A stretch of DNA of 63,918 bases from Trinickia soli (GTDB taxonomy: Bacteria; Pseudomonadota; Gammaproteobacteria; Burkholderiales; Burkholderiaceae), in contig NZ_PNYB01000030.1 in assembly GCF_002879855.1 (NCBI RefSeq), forward strand, positions 1-63,918, in the 5' to 3' direction. The notes below the pieces were generated by a model. That model had not been told where the DNA came from, did no database searches, and was given only the letters and a program-made list of their open reading frames with translations. Below, one piece after another: positions 9,212 to 18,261 of this stretch. The position numbers were made by a program, and so were the translations under genes. Position 1 is the first letter of the stretch. Each line of letters starts with the position of its first letter.

Positions 9212-10270
9212 ATGAGTTCCGTTCCTCGAACCAACGAAAGGGCGTCGCCCCGCGCGCTGTCGCAGGGCCTTTCGACGATCCTGCCCGTGTACGGCTTGCC
9301 GATTTTGATGGTGGCGTTGATCGTGCTGTTTTCGATCGTGCTGCCCGAGACGTTCCCGACGCGAATGAATCTGAATTCGATTTTGTCGGACAAGGCGATC
9401 ATCGCGATGCTGGCATTGGCCGCGATGATTCCGATGCTGACGAACAAGATCGATTTGACGGTCGGGTACGGCATTGTGCTGTGGCACATCTTGGCCATCA
9501 CCCTGCAAACGCGGTTCGGCCTTCCCTGGCCGGCGGCGGTCGCGATTGTGCTGCTGCTCGGACTCGGGTTCGGTTTGCTCAATGGGCTGCTCGTGGAAAT
9601 GGCGAAGATCGATTCGTTCATCGCGACCCTCGGCAGCGGCACGATCGTCTACGCGATCGCGCTGTGGCACACAGGTGGGCGACAGGTGGTCGGCACGCTG
9701 CCGGACGCCTTCTATCGGATCAACGGCGCTGCGCTCCTGGGGCTGCCGATCTCCACATGGTATGTCGTTGCGATCGCGTTGCTTCTCTGGGTCGCCACGG
9801 AATATCTGCCAGTCGGACGCTTCCTGTACGCGATCGGCGCCAATCCTCGCGCGGCGCAACTCAACGGCATACCGGTACGGCGTTATGTCATTGGCGCGTT
9901 CATGTCGTCGGGGTTGCTGACCGCGTTTGCGGGTGTCGTGCTCGCCTCAAAGCTCGGCATCGGGCAGGCCAGCGTAGGCCTGGAATACCTGCTGCCGGCG
10001 CTCGTCGGCGCGTTCCTCGGCTCGACGACGATCCGGCCCGGTCGCGTGAACGTCTGGGGCACGCTCGTCGGCGTGGGTCTGCTCGCTGTGGGAATCTCGG
10101 GGATTCAGCAATTGGGCGGTGCGTTCTTCGTCGAGCCGCTGTTCAACGGCGTGACCTTACTGATTGCCATCGGCATCGCCGGTTATGGAAGCCGCCGGCG
10201 CTCGCGTGCCCCGAGACGTGTCCCGTCGAGTACGACCTCGAATGCGAGTACCTCCGCCGCGAAACGGTAG
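9212..10270 (+). CDS. Sugar ABC transporter permease (RbsC type)
   Basis: A 352-residue polytopic membrane protein of the BPD_transp_2 (RbsC/XylH) family with about nine or ten hydrophobic segments and the cytoplasmic loop GANPRAAQLNGI that contacts the ATPase. The ATG at 9212 has AAAGGA upstream and is preferred to the TTG at 9197. The gene follows the ATPase by 27 bases. The polar C-terminal tail (RRRSRAPRR) is cytoplasmic. Confidence 0.92.
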   Translation: MSSVPRTNERASPRALSQGLSTILPVYGLPILMVALIVLFSIVLPETFPTRMNLNSILSDKAIIAMLALAAMIPMLTNKIDLTVGYGIVLWHILAITLQTRFGLPWPAAVAIVLLLGLGFGLLNGLLVEMAKIDSFIATLGSGTIVYAIALWHTGGRQVVGTLPDAFYRINGAALLGLPISTWYVVAIALLLWVATEYLPVGRFLYAIGANPRAAQLNGIPVRRYVIGAFMSSGLLTAFAGVVLASKLGIGQASVGLEYLLPALVGAFLGSTTIRPGRVNVWGTLVGVGLLAVGISGIQQLGGAFFVEPLFNGVTLLIAIGIAGYGSRRRSRAPRRVPSSTTSNASTSAAKR

Positions 10271-10331
10271 TCGCCGATTTTCATCGCATGCCTCATCGGC
10301 ATGAACAACGAATAGCCTTGGAGATAGGACA

Positions 10332-11462
10332 ATGAAGCACATGCAGTCGATTCGCCGGCGTTTCAACCTGATCGCGGCGGCGCTTGCCGCGGCGGCATTG
10401 ACAACCTTTGCGACCCACGCCGCCGCAGCAGACGATTATCTCGCCAAGGCGCAGAAGGTCGTTGCCGCCGCCGTTCAACCGTCGCCGCCTTGGGACGGAC
10501 CGACCACGGGACCGACGGCTCAGCCCGACAAGACGATCGTCTACGTGGCCTCCGATTTGCGTAACGGTGGCGTGCTCGGGGTCAGCGACGGCGTTGCCCA
10601 GGCTGTCCATGTGATTGGCTGGAAGGTGCGCATTCTCGATGGGCAGGGCACCGTCTCGGGCCGCACGGCGGCGATGAACCAAGCGATGGCGTTGAACCCG
10701 GCGGGCATCATCCTCGGCGGTTTCGATCCTGCCGAGCAGGCGGTGGTCATCCGGAAGGCGCATAGCTTGAAAATTCCTGTCGTGGGCTGGCATGCCGGGT
10801 CGAAGGCTGGCCCCGATCCGTCGACCGGGCTCTTCACCAACGTGAGCACGGACCCAATCGCCGTGGCGAGGGTGGCGGCCGACTACGCCGTCGTGAAGTC
10901 CAACGGCACGGCCGGGGTCGTGGTGTTTACCGATTCCTTGTACAAAGTGGCCGTGGCGAAGTCGAACGCCATGGCGAATGTCATCAGGCAATGCAAGGGT
11001 TGTGCTTTGCTGGCGGTCGAAGACACGCCGCTGTCGGAGACGTCGACGAGAATTCCGCAACTGTCCACCGCGCTGCTGCAGCGCTACGGCAGCAAATGGA
11101 ACTACTCGCTCGGCATCAACGATCTGTACTTCGATTTTATGGGTCCTTCGCTCGCGAGCGCGGGCGAAAAGCCGGCGGGCCCCCCCTTCAATGTGTCCGC
11201 AGGGGACGGCAGCCAATCGGCGTACGAGCGCATTCGCGGCAATCGCTATCAGGTAGGCACAATCCCCGAGCCGCTCATGCTCCACGGATGGCAACTCGTC
11301 GACGAACTGAATCGTGCGTTCGCGGGTGCTCCGGCGAGCGGCTACAGCACGCCGGTGCATCTCGTGACGCCCGAAAACATCGCGTCCGATGTCGGGCCGA
11401 ACAATATCTATGACCCTGCCAACCACTATCGCGAGGCGTACCGGCATATTTGGGGCAAATGA
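10332..11462 (+). CDS. Sugar ABC transporter periplasmic binding protein
   Basis: A 376-residue periplasmic binding protein of the type I (ribose-binding-like) fold. A signal peptide ends around ATHAAAA, and the mature domain contains the family's pattern AAMNQAMALNPAGIILGG. It differs from classical RbsB by extra length and two cysteines (IRQCKGCALL) that could form a disulfide. It captures the substrate for the preceding permease/ATPase pair. GGAGATAGGACA leads into the ATG. Ligand identity is not deducible; the neighbouring dehydratase, lactonase and aldolase point to a sugar acid, lactone or aldose. Confidence 0.9.
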   Translation: MKHMQSIRRRFNLIAAALAAAALTTFATHAAAADDYLAKAQKVVAAAVQPSPPWDGPTTGPTAQPDKTIVYVASDLRNGGVLGVSDGVAQAVHVIGWKVRILDGQGTVSGRTAAMNQAMALNPAGIILGGFDPAEQAVVIRKAHSLKIPVVGWHAGSKAGPDPSTGLFTNVSTDPIAVARVAADYAVVKSNGTAGVVVFTDSLYKVAVAKSNAMANVIRQCKGCALLAVEDTPLSETSTRIPQLSTALLQRYGSKWNYSLGINDLYFDFMGPSLASAGEKPAGPPFNVSAGDGSQSAYERIRGNRYQVGTIPEPLMLHGWQLVDELNRAFAGAPASGYSTPVHLVTPENIASDVGPNNIYDPANHYREAYRHIWGK

Positions 11463-11503
11463 ATAAATCGAACGTTAAACGACGTTATGGGTGAATAAGG
11501 AAC

Positions 11504-12448
11504 ATGCTGATCGACATGAATACCGTCGAAACACAAATCACCGTCTACAACCCGCGGGCAGGTTCGTTGTTCCCCGCCGGCGTGGCGCTCGAACGGCTGT
11601 GTACGGGAGCGCAATGGGGAGAGGGTCCCGTGTGGATCGACGAAGCGCAGGTGCTGCTTTGGAGCGACATTCCGAACAATCGGATGTTGTGCTGGTCCGA
11701 ACGCGACGGCATGACGATCTGGCGTGACGGCGTGGAGTTTACGAACGGCCACGCCCGCGAGCGCGACGGATCGATTCTCCACTGCTCGCATGGGCAGCGC
11801 GCGATCGTTCGAACGCGGTTGCGCGACGGGCTGGGCTTGACGCAGGACGAGATCGTCGTGGACCGTTTCGAGGGCAAGCGCCTGAACTCGCCCAACGACA
11901 TCATCGTGAAAAGCGACGACACGATCTGGTTCACCGATCCTCCCTATGGGATCGTGTCGGATCGGGAGGGTCATGCCGCCGAATCCGAACTGGGCGACAA
12001 CTACGTATTCCGCTACGATCCGCGCACGCGTACGCTCGCTGTCGTATCGGATTTCGTGGAAGAGCCCAACGGCCTTGCGTTTTCTCCGGACGAATCGGTG
12101 CTATACGTGTCCGACACATCTGCCGCGCTTCGCTCCGATGGCGGCGGCCATCACCACATCGTCGCATTCGACGTCGTCGCGGGGCGGGAACTGACTAACC
12201 CGCGCATTTTCGCTGTGATCGAACCCGGTTTGGCGGATGGCTTCCGCGTGGATCGTCAAGGCTGGATTTTTACGAGCAGCGCCGACAGCGTGCAGGTCTA
12301 TCACCCTGACGGAACGCGGATCGCACGAATCGGCGTGCCGGAGAAGGTGGCCAATCTGACGTTCGGCGGGCGGGACGGCGACGAGCTTTACATCTGCGCA
12401 TCGACTTCCCTCTATCGCATCCGAGTCAACACGCGAGGTGCAACATGA
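11504..12448 (+). CDS. SMP-30/gluconolactonase-family lactonase
   Basis: A 314-residue six-bladed beta-propeller of the SMP-30/gluconolactonase/LRE family. Candidate divalent-metal ligands are in GEGPVW (Glu), LNSPND (Asn), EPNGLAFSPDE (Asn) and the Asp of LYVSDTS. It is expected to hydrolyse an aldonolactone to the acid, feeding the enolase-superfamily dehydratase. AAGGAA lies before the ATG at 11504; an in-frame ATG at 11516 is possible. It overlaps the next gene by four bases (ATGA), showing translational coupling. Confidence 0.92.
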   Translation: MLIDMNTVETQITVYNPRAGSLFPAGVALERLCTGAQWGEGPVWIDEAQVLLWSDIPNNRMLCWSERDGMTIWRDGVEFTNGHARERDGSILHCSHGQRAIVRTRLRDGLGLTQDEIVVDRFEGKRLNSPNDIIVKSDDTIWFTDPPYGIVSDREGHAAESELGDNYVFRYDPRTRTLAVVSDFVEEPNGLAFSPDESVLYVSDTSAALRSDGGGHHHIVAFDVVAGRELTNPRIFAVIEPGLADGFRVDRQGWIFTSSADSVQVYHPDGTRIARIGVPEKVANLTFGGRDGDELYICASTSLYRIRVNTRGAT

Positions 12449-13383
12449 GCGCGCACGGCACGCTGCTGTTGGTCGAAAAGTGCAGCCATTGCATCAGCTG
12501 GTATGACATCGAATCGGGCAGGCGCGTCCATAGCGTCGCGTTGCCGTCGTACCCGCACGAGTTTGTGACGGACCGCGCGGATCGATACGCCTGGGTCGGA
12601 CACTACGGTGTGGAGACGTCGGGCCATGCGGGCGCGGGCGGCCACTCGCTATTGCAGATCGACATCGCCGCGGGCGTTTTGGTAAGAACGATCGACCTCG
12701 CACCGTTCAACCGGATCCATGGCTTGCAGATGGACGAGCAGGATCGCTTATACGCGCTGAGCGAGGAAAAGGCTACGCTGCTCGTGCTCGATCGGCCGTC
12801 GATCGACGACGGACCCCGCCGCGCGGTGCCCTCGGGCGGTATCAAGAGCCATCTGTTTGCTTTGACGCGGGACGGTGGCACTGCCTACTGCATGAATCTG
12901 CTTTCCCACACCGTGACGAAAGTCAAACCGTGGGACCCGCTGGCGGCGCCGGTCGCCTGCCACCCGGGCGACAAGCCCGAGGGATATTGTTTGAGCGGTG
13001 ATGAGCGCACGCTGTTCGTCAGCAACCGGTGGAGCGGGACGCTGGCCGCGATCGACACGGAAAGCATGACGGTTCGCAAACGCGCGCCCTCGCGCGACGA
13101 TCCCACGCGCATTTATCGCTGGAGCGACAATTTATTGCTCGTCACCAACTACGGCGAACGCAGCGTGTCGCTCGTGGATCCTCACACGCTTGAGGAAGTC
13201 GACCACGTGCCGATGCAGGCGCGCGCAATCGCCCTGTCTTTCGATCGCGAGCGTGGTGTCGCGTTCGTATCGCAAGACGACGATCGCGTCGGGGTCTTCG
13301 ATGTTCGAACGCGCCGGTTCGAAAGCTACATCGCCACGCAGCGCGAGCCGGACGTTTCGAAGGTGATCGGGTCGCGCGGATGA
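12445..13383 (+). CDS. Beta-propeller protein of unknown function (YVTN/lactonase-like)
   Basis: A 312-residue protein with repeating propeller-blade patterns such as LYALSEEKATLLVLD, TLFVSNRWSGTLAAID and LLLVTNYGERSVSLVD, typical of seven-bladed YVTN or 6-phosphogluconolactonase-like folds. There is no signal peptide, so it is probably cytoplasmic. It starts inside the stop of the SMP-30 gene and is the last gene of the transport operon. It could be a second lactonase or a sugar-binding sensor; no catalytic residues are evident. Function unknown. Confidence 0.82.
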   Translation: MSAHGTLLLVEKCSHCISWYDIESGRRVHSVALPSYPHEFVTDRADRYAWVGHYGVETSGHAGAGGHSLLQIDIAAGVLVRTIDLAPFNRIHGLQMDEQDRLYALSEEKATLLVLDRPSIDDGPRRAVPSGGIKSHLFALTRDGGTAYCMNLLSHTVTKVKPWDPLAAPVACHPGDKPEGYCLSGDERTLFVSNRWSGTLAAIDTESMTVRKRAPSRDDPTRIYRWSDNLLLVTNYGERSVSLVDPHTLEEVDHVPMQARAIALSFDRERGVAFVSQDDDRVGVFDVRTRRFESYIATQREPDVSKVIGSRG

Positions 13384-13390
13384 CAGCCAT

Positions 13391-13579
13391 TTAATGTCGC
13401 CCGCCCAGCAGCATGAAATCCATCATCTCGCCGACGATCGCTTCGGGTGCATCTTCCTGCATCAAATGCCCCGAGCCGATGACGCCGTATCTTACTGATT
13501 GGCCCTCGAAGTCAAAAGAATGCGCCAAAGGCAACGTCCCGGGAAACGGTTGATGAAATTGCCGCGAAGTATCCGTCAT
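13391..13579 (-). pseudogene. Alpha/beta hydrolase reduced to its two ends (internal deletion)
   Basis: A 62-codon frame. The first ~35 residues (MTDTSRQFHQPFPGTLP, then FDFEGQSVRYGVIGSG) look like the beginning of an alpha/beta hydrolase, just before the oxyanion-hole strand. The rest (GSGHLMQEDAPEAIVGEMMDF) looks like the C-terminal segment holding the catalytic His of the same family. The ends are fused in frame at GSG, so about 200 residues including the nucleophile are missing. AAGGTG lies before the ATG. It is non-functional as a hydrolase. It is divergent from the CGNR remnant. Confidence 0.65.
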
Positions 13580-13610
13580 GAATCACCTTGAGCATTGGAC
13601 TATGGCGTGA

Positions 13611-13997
13611 GAGCTAACGGAACTGCGAGAAGCCATGCACGCCGTGTTCTCTGCGATCGCCGGCGGCGTTCCGCCTTCGGACACCGCTCGGCTGCGTCTC
13701 GAGGGCGACATCGTCGAGGCAATGAGGCATTCGACGCTGTGCGTCGAAGGACGAGCAGCGGTGCGCTGGACGGTACGCCCTGAGAAGGCTGGCAGCTCGC
13801 TCATCAAGGACCGGCTTGCCATCGCCGCGAACGAGCTGCTTTCACAACCGATCCTCTCTAATGTCCGAGAGTGCAGCGCATGCTCGTGGTTGTTCCTCGA
13901 TCTCTCGCGGAGCAGGTCACGACGATGGTGCTCGATGGCGACCTGTGGGAATCGCGCAAAAGCACAGCGCCACTACCATGCGACACGAGAGGCGTAG
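13611..13997 (+). pseudogene. CGNR zinc-finger regulator, N-terminus missing
   Basis: The frame reads ELTELREAMHAVFSAIAGG and ends with the CGNR zinc-finger signature: CSACSWLFLDLSRS, then RRWCSMATCGNRAKAQRH. Family members (ABATE plus CGNR domains) are about 190-200 residues. Here only about 129 codons remain, because an in-frame stop lies immediately upstream at 13608 and no start with a ribosome site exists before the homology begins. The zinc finger itself is intact. It lies back to back with the shrunken hydrolase gene, so one event may have damaged both. Confidence 0.7.
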
Positions 13998-14059
13998 TGG
14001 CAACACGCTATCCGCTTTCGGGTCGTCAGGCTACGTCCGCTTGGCCAACGCTGAGCGAG

Positions 14060-14503
14060 TTAGTCGCGATGATGATGCCGGCGATGCCGCCATCTCGTGT
14101 GAGCGCGGTAGTCGTTCGCGTAGGAATTCGTGCGGGAGATATGGCCGCCAAGCGCCGCACCGCCCCCGCCGCCGGCAGCAGCGCCGATAATGCCGCCCGT
14201 GCGCCCGCCCATTGCGTTGCCGGCCGCCGCGCCTACGCCGCCGCCAAGCGCGCCGCCGACAATTGCGCCGGTGCGTTCGCGTCGATTCGAGGTGATGGCG
14301 CCACCCGCGCCACCGCCCACGGCGCCGCCGATGACGGAGCCGGTGCTGCCGCCTACGGCGCCGCCCAAGGCCGCGCCGGCCGCACCGCCCACCGCACCGC
14401 CGAGCGCATTGTTCAAATCGCCGGCAAAGACTGGCAAGGAACCCAACGCGGCCAGGGCGACCACCGTTGCCGATACAGCAATACGAACGTTTTTCTTCCG
14501 CAT
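14060..14503 (-). CDS. Glycine-zipper envelope protein
   Basis: A 147-residue protein with a signal peptide (MRKKNVRIAVSATVVALAAL, cleavage near VFA) and a long Gly/Ala-rich region of glycine-zipper repeats (GGAVGGAAGAALGGAVGG and so on), ending in a His/Arg-rich tail. Such proteins sit in the periplasm or insert in membranes; no specific role is known. The strongly biased composition makes the opposite strand open too. AAAGGT precedes the ATG. Monocistronic. Confidence 0.8.
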   Translation of the reverse strand: MRKKNVRIAVSATVVALAALGSLPVFAGDLNNALGGAVGGAAGAALGGAVGGSTGSVIGGAVGGGAGGAITSNRRERTGAIVGGALGGGVGAAAGNAMGGRTGGIIGAAAGGGGGAALGGHISRTNSYANDYRAHTRWRHRRHHHRD

Positions 14504-14781
14504 ATCAGACCTTTTGATTCTGGCTTAAGTGACCGCGCGAAGTATATCCAGCAGCAGAAAGCAAAATGTTGCCTGGCGGTTCGCAGACCGTAATAGATGT
14601 AACGAAATTTTTTAAAGTCGGCTTCTCGACGGCACGCTCGTCCCTAGCGCTGCCTGTTCAGCAATATTGACGCGGTGAATGCGGCGCATTCACGTTCCTA
14701 TGTCGACGGGGGCGCGCGGCGCGGTTAGTTTCCTTCCATAACGAAGGCCACACACAGGCCGAAATGAAAGGAGACACGTCA

Positions 14782-16146
14782 ATGCAGCAACCCCCGGTAT
14801 CCGTTATCGACGTCCGAGCCTGGCTCGACGAGCGCCCGTTCTCGTTCTTTCAATGGCGAACCCTTTTCCTGTGCTTTTGCATCGTGGCCGTAGATGGTTT
14901 CGATACCGCATGTGTGGGTTTCATTGCACCCGTTCTCATGCGTGACTGGCACATCGGCCCGCACATTCTCGGCGTGTTGTTTGGTGTGGGGCTCGGGGGC
15001 TTGATGATCGGCGCATTGCTGCTCGGGCCGGTCGCCGACCGCATTGGACGCAAGAAAACGCTGATGGCGACCGTCGGCTTTTTCGGCATAGCAAGCCTCG
15101 CCACCACTTTCTCCCCGAGCGTATCGGTCCTCGTTGCGTTGCGCTTTGCCACCGGCCTTGGACTTGGCGCTGCGATGCCCAACGCCATTGCACTGACGTC
15201 TGAATATTGTCCCGAACGCCGCCGGGCATTTTTGACGACCGTCATGTTCTGCGGATTTACGATGGGCTCAGGGTTGGGCGGCGTTATCGCGGCGCAACTG
15301 ATTCCTGACTACGGGTGGCGCGGCGTGTTCGTCTTCGGCGGCGTGGCGCCCCTTGTCCTCGTAGCCGCGATGGCGGCCTGGCTGCCCGAATCGGTCCGCT
15401 ACCTGGTCGTCAGCGGCGCAGATCCGAAAAACGTCCGCGCATTGCTGGAGCGTATCGCGCCGGTGCCGAGCGAAGCCGACACGCGCTTCGTATTGCACGA
15501 GGTGAAGACCGAGGGATCGCCGGTGAAGCAGCTATTCGACGAGCCGTTTCGTGCCGGAACGCTGCTCTTGTGGTGCGTGTTCTTCATGAGCCTTCTCATC
15601 GTCTACCTCATGACCAACTGGCTGCCGATGCTCATTCATGCGTCGGGCCTGTCCCTGGTCGCCGCGTCGAGAATCGCCGTCCTCTATCAGGTGGGTGGCA
15701 CGCTCGGCGCGCTGGTGATTGGGCGGCTCATGGATCGATATTCCGCGACTGTCGTGCTCGCCTTCGCCTACGCACTCGGCGCCGTCTTTCTCGGGGTGAC
15801 AGGCTCCGCGCACGGCGCCGCGCTCGGCCTGGCCGTAACGGGTATCGGCTTTTGCATCAGCGGTTCGCAAATCGGCGCAAACGCGTTCGCCGCACGTTAC
15901 TACCCCACAGCGAGTCGCGTCACCGGCCTCAGTTGGGCGCTCGGCATCGGCCGCCTCGGCTCCGTATGCGGCGCGCTCTTCGGCGGCGCGTTACTCGCCG
16001 CGAATATCCGTCTGCCGGTGCTGTTCCTTATCGTTGCCGCGCCAGCGGTCATCGCGGCCGCCGCCATCTACCTGTGCGGCCTGCAAGCGAGCCGCCGCGC
16101 AGCACGGACAGCGCTCGCAGCACTGGTCCGGGCCGATGCGTCCTGA
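14782..16146 (+). CDS. MFS transporter, aromatic acid:H+ symporter (AAHS) family
   Basis: A 454-residue, 12-helix major facilitator. The first helix has the AAHS signature VDGFDTACVGFIAP, and the loop 2-3 motif reads GPVADRIGRKK. The AAHS family includes PcaK, BenK and GenK, which import protocatechuate, benzoate or gentisate. The ATG at 14782 has AAGGAG upstream and fits the family start better than the ATG at 14764. It is followed by a porin gene and faces the salicylate/gentisate operon, so salicylate or gentisate is the likely cargo (inference). Confidence 0.92.
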   Translation: MQQPPVSVIDVRAWLDERPFSFFQWRTLFLCFCIVAVDGFDTACVGFIAPVLMRDWHIGPHILGVLFGVGLGGLMIGALLLGPVADRIGRKKTLMATVGFFGIASLATTFSPSVSVLVALRFATGLGLGAAMPNAIALTSEYCPERRRAFLTTVMFCGFTMGSGLGGVIAAQLIPDYGWRGVFVFGGVAPLVLVAAMAAWLPESVRYLVVSGADPKNVRALLERIAPVPSEADTRFVLHEVKTEGSPVKQLFDEPFRAGTLLLWCVFFMSLLIVYLMTNWLPMLIHASGLSLVAASRIAVLYQVGGTLGALVIGRLMDRYSATVVLAFAYALGAVFLGVTGSAHGAALGLAVTGIGFCISGSQIGANAFAARYYPTASRVTGLSWALGIGRLGSVCGALFGGALLAANIRLPVLFLIVAAPAVIAAAAIYLCGLQASRRAARTALAALVRADAS

Positions 16147-16293
16147 GCGCAGCGTCGTCGGCGCGCTCGGCATCCAACTGCACCACGAACATTCCTAAGA
16201 GAAGCGGTCGAGCGGTCTGCAATTCGTCGTGTGTCGCAGACCGCCATCGCCCGCCAACCCTAAGCAGTCCTAACGACATCACGGAGACACTTG

Positions 16294-17520
16294 ATGAAGA
16301 AGCAACTCGCCGCTTGCGGCCTCGCCGTCGCGGCCACCGCATCGCATGCCCAGAGCAGCGTTACGCTCTACGGCATTGTCGATATCGGGCTCACCTATAC
16401 GAACAACGCGCAAACGGGGGTGACGGGCGGCGTCCCGCGCGGCGGCGCTCAGTTCGCGATTTCCGATGCGCATACCACGGGCCTCTCGGGAAGCCGATGG
16501 GGATTGCGAGGAAAAGAAGAGCTCGGCGGTGGCCTTAGCGCGATCTTCGTTCTGGAAAACGGCTTCATGGCGAATAGCGGCGCCCTCGCGCAAGGCGGCG
16601 CCGAGTTCGGCAGGCAGGCTTACGTGGGTTTGATGTCGGCGAACGTGGGCACCATCACGCTCGGGCGCCAATACGATCCTTTGGTCGACTCGGTGCAGCC
16701 ATTCGGCGCCTCAGGTGCGTGGGGCGGCTACATGTCCTCGCACCTGAACGACGTCGACAATCTCAGCAACACGAATCGGATCAATAACTCGATCAAGTTC
16801 ACTACGCCGACTTTTCATGGGCTACGCGCGGGAGCCCTTTACAGTTTCGGCGGCGTCGCGGGCAACCAGAGCCAGAATCAGATCTGGTCGGTGGGCGCGA
16901 GCTACAGCAGCGACACGTTTGCGGCCGGCATCGGTTATCTGAATGCACGCAATCCGAACGTCTCGTTCTATGGCAACACGCCAAACAAGGGGCTCGCGTC
17001 GGCAGACAACCTGGGGTCGTTCGGATCGGCGACGACGCCCGAGTCGTCGCCGGCGATTGCGGGATACGCATCCGCACATACGACCGAAATACTCGGCGGC
17101 GGCGCTTCCTATACGCTCGGTGCGGCGACGGTGTCGGCTGTCGTGACGAATACGCGGTTCGATTCGCTGGGCGCTTCCTCGGGTCCGAATCCGCGCGGCT
17201 ACGTGGGACATGCAGCCTTTACGAGCGCTGAACTCGGTGTGCGGTACCGCTGGATGCCTGCGTTGCTGACCGGCGTCGCCTTCGACTACACGAAGCGCAA
17301 TTCCGTCAACGGAGACGGTGGGGCAAAGTATCTGCAACTCGATCTCGGCGCCATCTATAGCCTTTCGAAGCGAACGGATCTTTACGCGCTCGCCGTGCTC
17401 CAGCGCGCCATGGGACGCGATTCGCTGGGGCAGCCCGCCGTGGCTAACGTCAGCGGCTTCACGCCTTCTTCGACCGACAAGCAGATCGGCCTGCGTCTCG
17501 GCATACGCCACAAGTTCTAA
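16294..17520 (+). CDS. Outer-membrane porin associated with aromatic acid uptake
   Basis: A 408-residue porin. The signal peptide ends SHA before QSSVTLYG, with beta-strand repeats and a C-terminal RHKF. The ATG at 16294 follows GGAGACACTTG. It is 147 bases after the MFS gene on the same strand and convergent with the nag operon, suggesting a porin/permease pair for the same aromatic acid. It shares the family of the porin at 6554. Confidence 0.92.
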   Translation: MKKQLAACGLAVAATASHAQSSVTLYGIVDIGLTYTNNAQTGVTGGVPRGGAQFAISDAHTTGLSGSRWGLRGKEELGGGLSAIFVLENGFMANSGALAQGGAEFGRQAYVGLMSANVGTITLGRQYDPLVDSVQPFGASGAWGGYMSSHLNDVDNLSNTNRINNSIKFTTPTFHGLRAGALYSFGGVAGNQSQNQIWSVGASYSSDTFAAGIGYLNARNPNVSFYGNTPNKGLASADNLGSFGSATTPESSPAIAGYASAHTTEILGGGASYTLGAATVSAVVTNTRFDSLGASSGPNPRGYVGHAAFTSAELGVRYRWMPALLTGVAFDYTKRNSVNGDGGAKYLQLDLGAIYSLSKRTDLYALAVLQRAMGRDSLGQPAVANVSGFTPSSTDKQIGLRLGIRHKF

Positions 17521-17604
17521 GGTTCTTCCAAGCGACGTGAATCGCCCGCGTGCCGTATCGGCCGCGGGCGATTCAATTGTCACGGCGCCCGCGAAGCTCG
17601 CGCC

Positions 17605-18249
17605 TCACGTCCCGACGAAATCGGGCTGCCGGTTCGGTTGTGCGGCGTCGAACGCCGGATGCGCCATGGCATGGCGATAGACGGCAAGACTCAACGGATA
17701 GCGGCCGATCTCGCACCCCATCCGCTGCGCGTTTGCCATTTGCGGCACCAGGCAGCAATCGGCAAGCGTCGGCGTATCGCCAAAGCACCACGGCCCGTCG
17801 CGGTGTTGTGCGAGCATCCGTTCGACGGCGCTCATTCCCTCGTCAATCCAGTGCTTGTACCAAGCCTCCTTTTGGTCGGGCCTAACGTGGAGCACCGTGT
17901 CGAGGTACTTCAGGATGCGCATATTGTTGACTGGATGGATGTCGCAGGCGATCAGATATGACAACTCGAGAACGCGCGCTCGCTGCATTGTGCCGACCGG
18001 AACCAGGCGGGGCTCCGGGTAATGCGCATCGAGATAATCGATGATGGCCAGCGATTGGCCGAGGGCGAGTTCGCCGTCGACCAAAGCAGGGACGCTCGCC
18101 GAAGCATTGATTCGCTCAACGTATTGCGCCTCGCGATGCACGCCGGTGCGAATGTTCACGGGAATGTAATCGAAAGGCACCTCTTTCAGTGCGAGTGCGA
18201 TCCTCACGCGATACGACGCCGAGCTGTTGAAGAAGCTATAAAGATCCAT
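17605..18249 (-). CDS. nagL: Maleylpyruvate isomerase (GST family)
   Basis: A 214-residue glutathione S-transferase zeta-type protein. The N-terminal thioredoxin-like domain has the zeta-class motif SSASYRVRIAL (residues 9-19), and a C-terminal helical domain follows. It isomerises maleylpyruvate to fumarylpyruvate with glutathione. The related maleylacetoacetate isomerase is similar in sequence, but adjacency to gentisate dioxygenase and fumarylpyruvate hydrolase favours NagL. Last gene of the nag operon, 12 bases after the hydrolase gene. Confidence 0.9.
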   Translation of the reverse strand: MDLYSFFNSSASYRVRIALALKEVPFDYIPVNIRTGVHREAQYVERINASASVPALVDGELALGQSLAIIDYLDAHYPEPRLVPVGTMQRARVLELSYLIACDIHPVNNMRILKYLDTVLHVRPDQKEAWYKHWIDEGMSAVERMLAQHRDGPWCFGDTPTLADCCLVPQMANAQRMGCEIGRYPLSLAVYRHAMAHPAFDAAQPNRQPDFVGT

Positions 18250-18261
18250 GGAGGCTCCGGC

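Noticed and set aside
7706-9859. 717-codon open frame antisense to the ABC ATPase and permease genes
   Set aside because: Composition is Arg/Asp/Gln/His-rich, as expected for the complement of a GC-rich gene; no start context, and the plus strand is clearly coding.
14130-14528. Pro/Ala-rich open frame on the plus strand over the glycine-zipper gene
   Set aside because: Complement of Gly/Ala codons gives Pro/Ala codons; the minus strand has a signal peptide and ribosome site.
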